Assembly (NCBI RefSeq): GCF_014839805.1
Contig: NC_051138.1
Span: forward strand, 17,078,020 to 17,142,019
Source: Manduca sexta
Lineage: Eukaryota > Arthropoda > Insecta > Lepidoptera > Sphingidae
DNA: 64,000 nt
Direction: 5' to 3'
Both the position numbers and the translations under genes were made by a program. Below are positions 63,185 through 64,000 of this stretch, in pieces (the first letter of the stretch is position 1; each line of letters opens with the position of its first letter). Under the pieces are notes generated by a model, which searched no databases, was not told the origin of the DNA, and was given only the letters and a program-made list of their open reading frames with translations.

Positions 63185-63420
63185 TTTTTATCGCGGCTTC
63201 GCCTGCATGTTGTGCCATTCCCGCTATAAAAGTCCCTAAATCACTATAGAGATCCGCCATCTTTTTAAAGATCAGTTATTTGTTACGAGTGCAAGTTAAC
63301 TAAAACAAAAGTAGCCTATGTGTTAATCCAGGGCATGGTTTACGTGTGTGCTATATTTTATACAAATCCGTTCAGTTGTTTCTGCCTTTACTTCTTACAA
63401 ACATCCAAAAATATTTCACA
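63185..63420 (+). mobile_element. Interspersed repeat with a family-B-like start (AGCCTATGTGTTAATCC type)
   Basis: It shows TATCGCGGCTTCGCCTGCAT, AGTAGCCTATGTGTTAATCC, CAAATCCGTTCAGTTGTTTC and CTTACAAACATCC in the order seen in a widespread lepidopteran repeat that I recognise from memory. Part of it produces the spurious open frame at 63348-63698. Confidence 0.6.
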
Positions 63421-64000
63421 AAATTTCGCATTATGATATAAGATGTAAATCAGTGGGGAAGAGTCCATATAACTCGCTTCCTGCCGGCTTCACTTTATGT
63501 AGTTTTTCTGTAGAATCTAATTATTATCAGAACGAGATGCAGACCGCATTCATACATATTAGTACCTGTATGTTGCATCGTGTTCCCTTTGGGAAAATTT
63601 CGCCTTTCGCCACTTATGTAAATATCTATATAGCTTTAGAGCTAGTAATACTAGTAGTACTAACCATAACAATAGCTTTCCACTCGTTTATGTCGTAGGG
63701 GCTATGGCTAGTTGACCGCCGCACCACAACCTCGCGGTTGGTTTGTTCAGAGTTGTACCAGTTGCGGGGAACATGGAAACTGTTTTAGCGGTGGATGATC
63801 CACACACGGGCCGCGGTAATCTCGTCCGCGCTGTGTCACGCGCCATCGCTCTCACACACATCCGACACATCCCTAATTGAGTTTTGATTGAATTTTTTAG
63901 CAGTAACTTCGATGACAAAGGCTTTAATGTAAAGGATCATTTGAAAGTGAGAGTCATTAGCTGCAATACTAGGGAAGTGCTTTGCGAACTCTCAAGAGTT

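Larger units (their letters stand above)
62226..64000. other. Non-coding DNA with repeats and a GC patch at 62605
   Basis: A GC patch at about 62605-62665 and a moderately GC-rich end (63700-63850) lie around the repeats at 62782 and 63185. No credible gene. Confidence 0.4.

Noticed and set aside
1..64000. CRISPR array, operon, prophage or defence system
   Set aside because: No regularly spaced repeats with unique spacers, no clustered prokaryotic-type ORFs; the sequence is eukaryotic throughout.

Overview
This window looks like nuclear DNA of an insect, most probably a moth or butterfly. It is AT-rich and gene-poor, and it is littered with short interspersed repeats that I recognise, from memory only, as common in lepidopteran genomes. 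It also carries a DD37D (maT-type) mariner and an RTE-like non-LTR retrotransposon ending in (ATG)n. There is no sign of bacterial, viral or organellar organisation.

Only one protein-coding host gene is well supported: a single-exon forkhead transcription factor of the sloppy-paired/FoxG type (32293-33260, + strand). It has a recognisable core promoter (TATA box at 32198, initiator at 32228) and a poly(A) signal at 33500. It sits near the centre of the window with about 32 kb of gene-free DNA on each side, as is common for developmental regulators. Its N-terminus (Groucho-binding eh1 motif) and its forkhead domain are in different frames, so the sequence as given carries a one-base deletion near 32400-32411. 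The only other host gene is a tRNA-Asn(GTT) at 50200-50273 on the minus strand.

The rest is repeats and unassigned DNA. From left to right: a six-copy LINE/SINE 3'-end family (3175, 7546, 13001, 43174, 47467, 62782); an unclassified reverse-oriented repeat at 8476-9175; tRNA-derived SINEs with target-site duplications (15818, minus; 36188, plus) and an inverted pair of the same SINE at 20046/20274; a repeat with four 123-bp tandem units at 17361-17852, with a reverse copy at 21722; a mariner (22159-23467); a second tRNA-SINE family (26191, 26847); a long-TIR non-autonomous DNA element (28643-29291); an (AT)n tract at 29889; an RTE-type retrotransposon with an 11-bp target-site duplication (55764-58968); and a near-perfect TTAA-flanked foldback element (61867-62220). 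Several GC-rich islands lie outside recognised repeats and are candidate control elements.

The most telling cross-window pattern is that the slp gene, the mariner transposase and the RTE ORF are all broken by single-base indels, nearly all deletions and mostly in homopolymer runs. The arms of the foldback element also differ by one base in an A-run. This could be ordinary decay in the transposons. In slp it argues for residual long-read assembly error.
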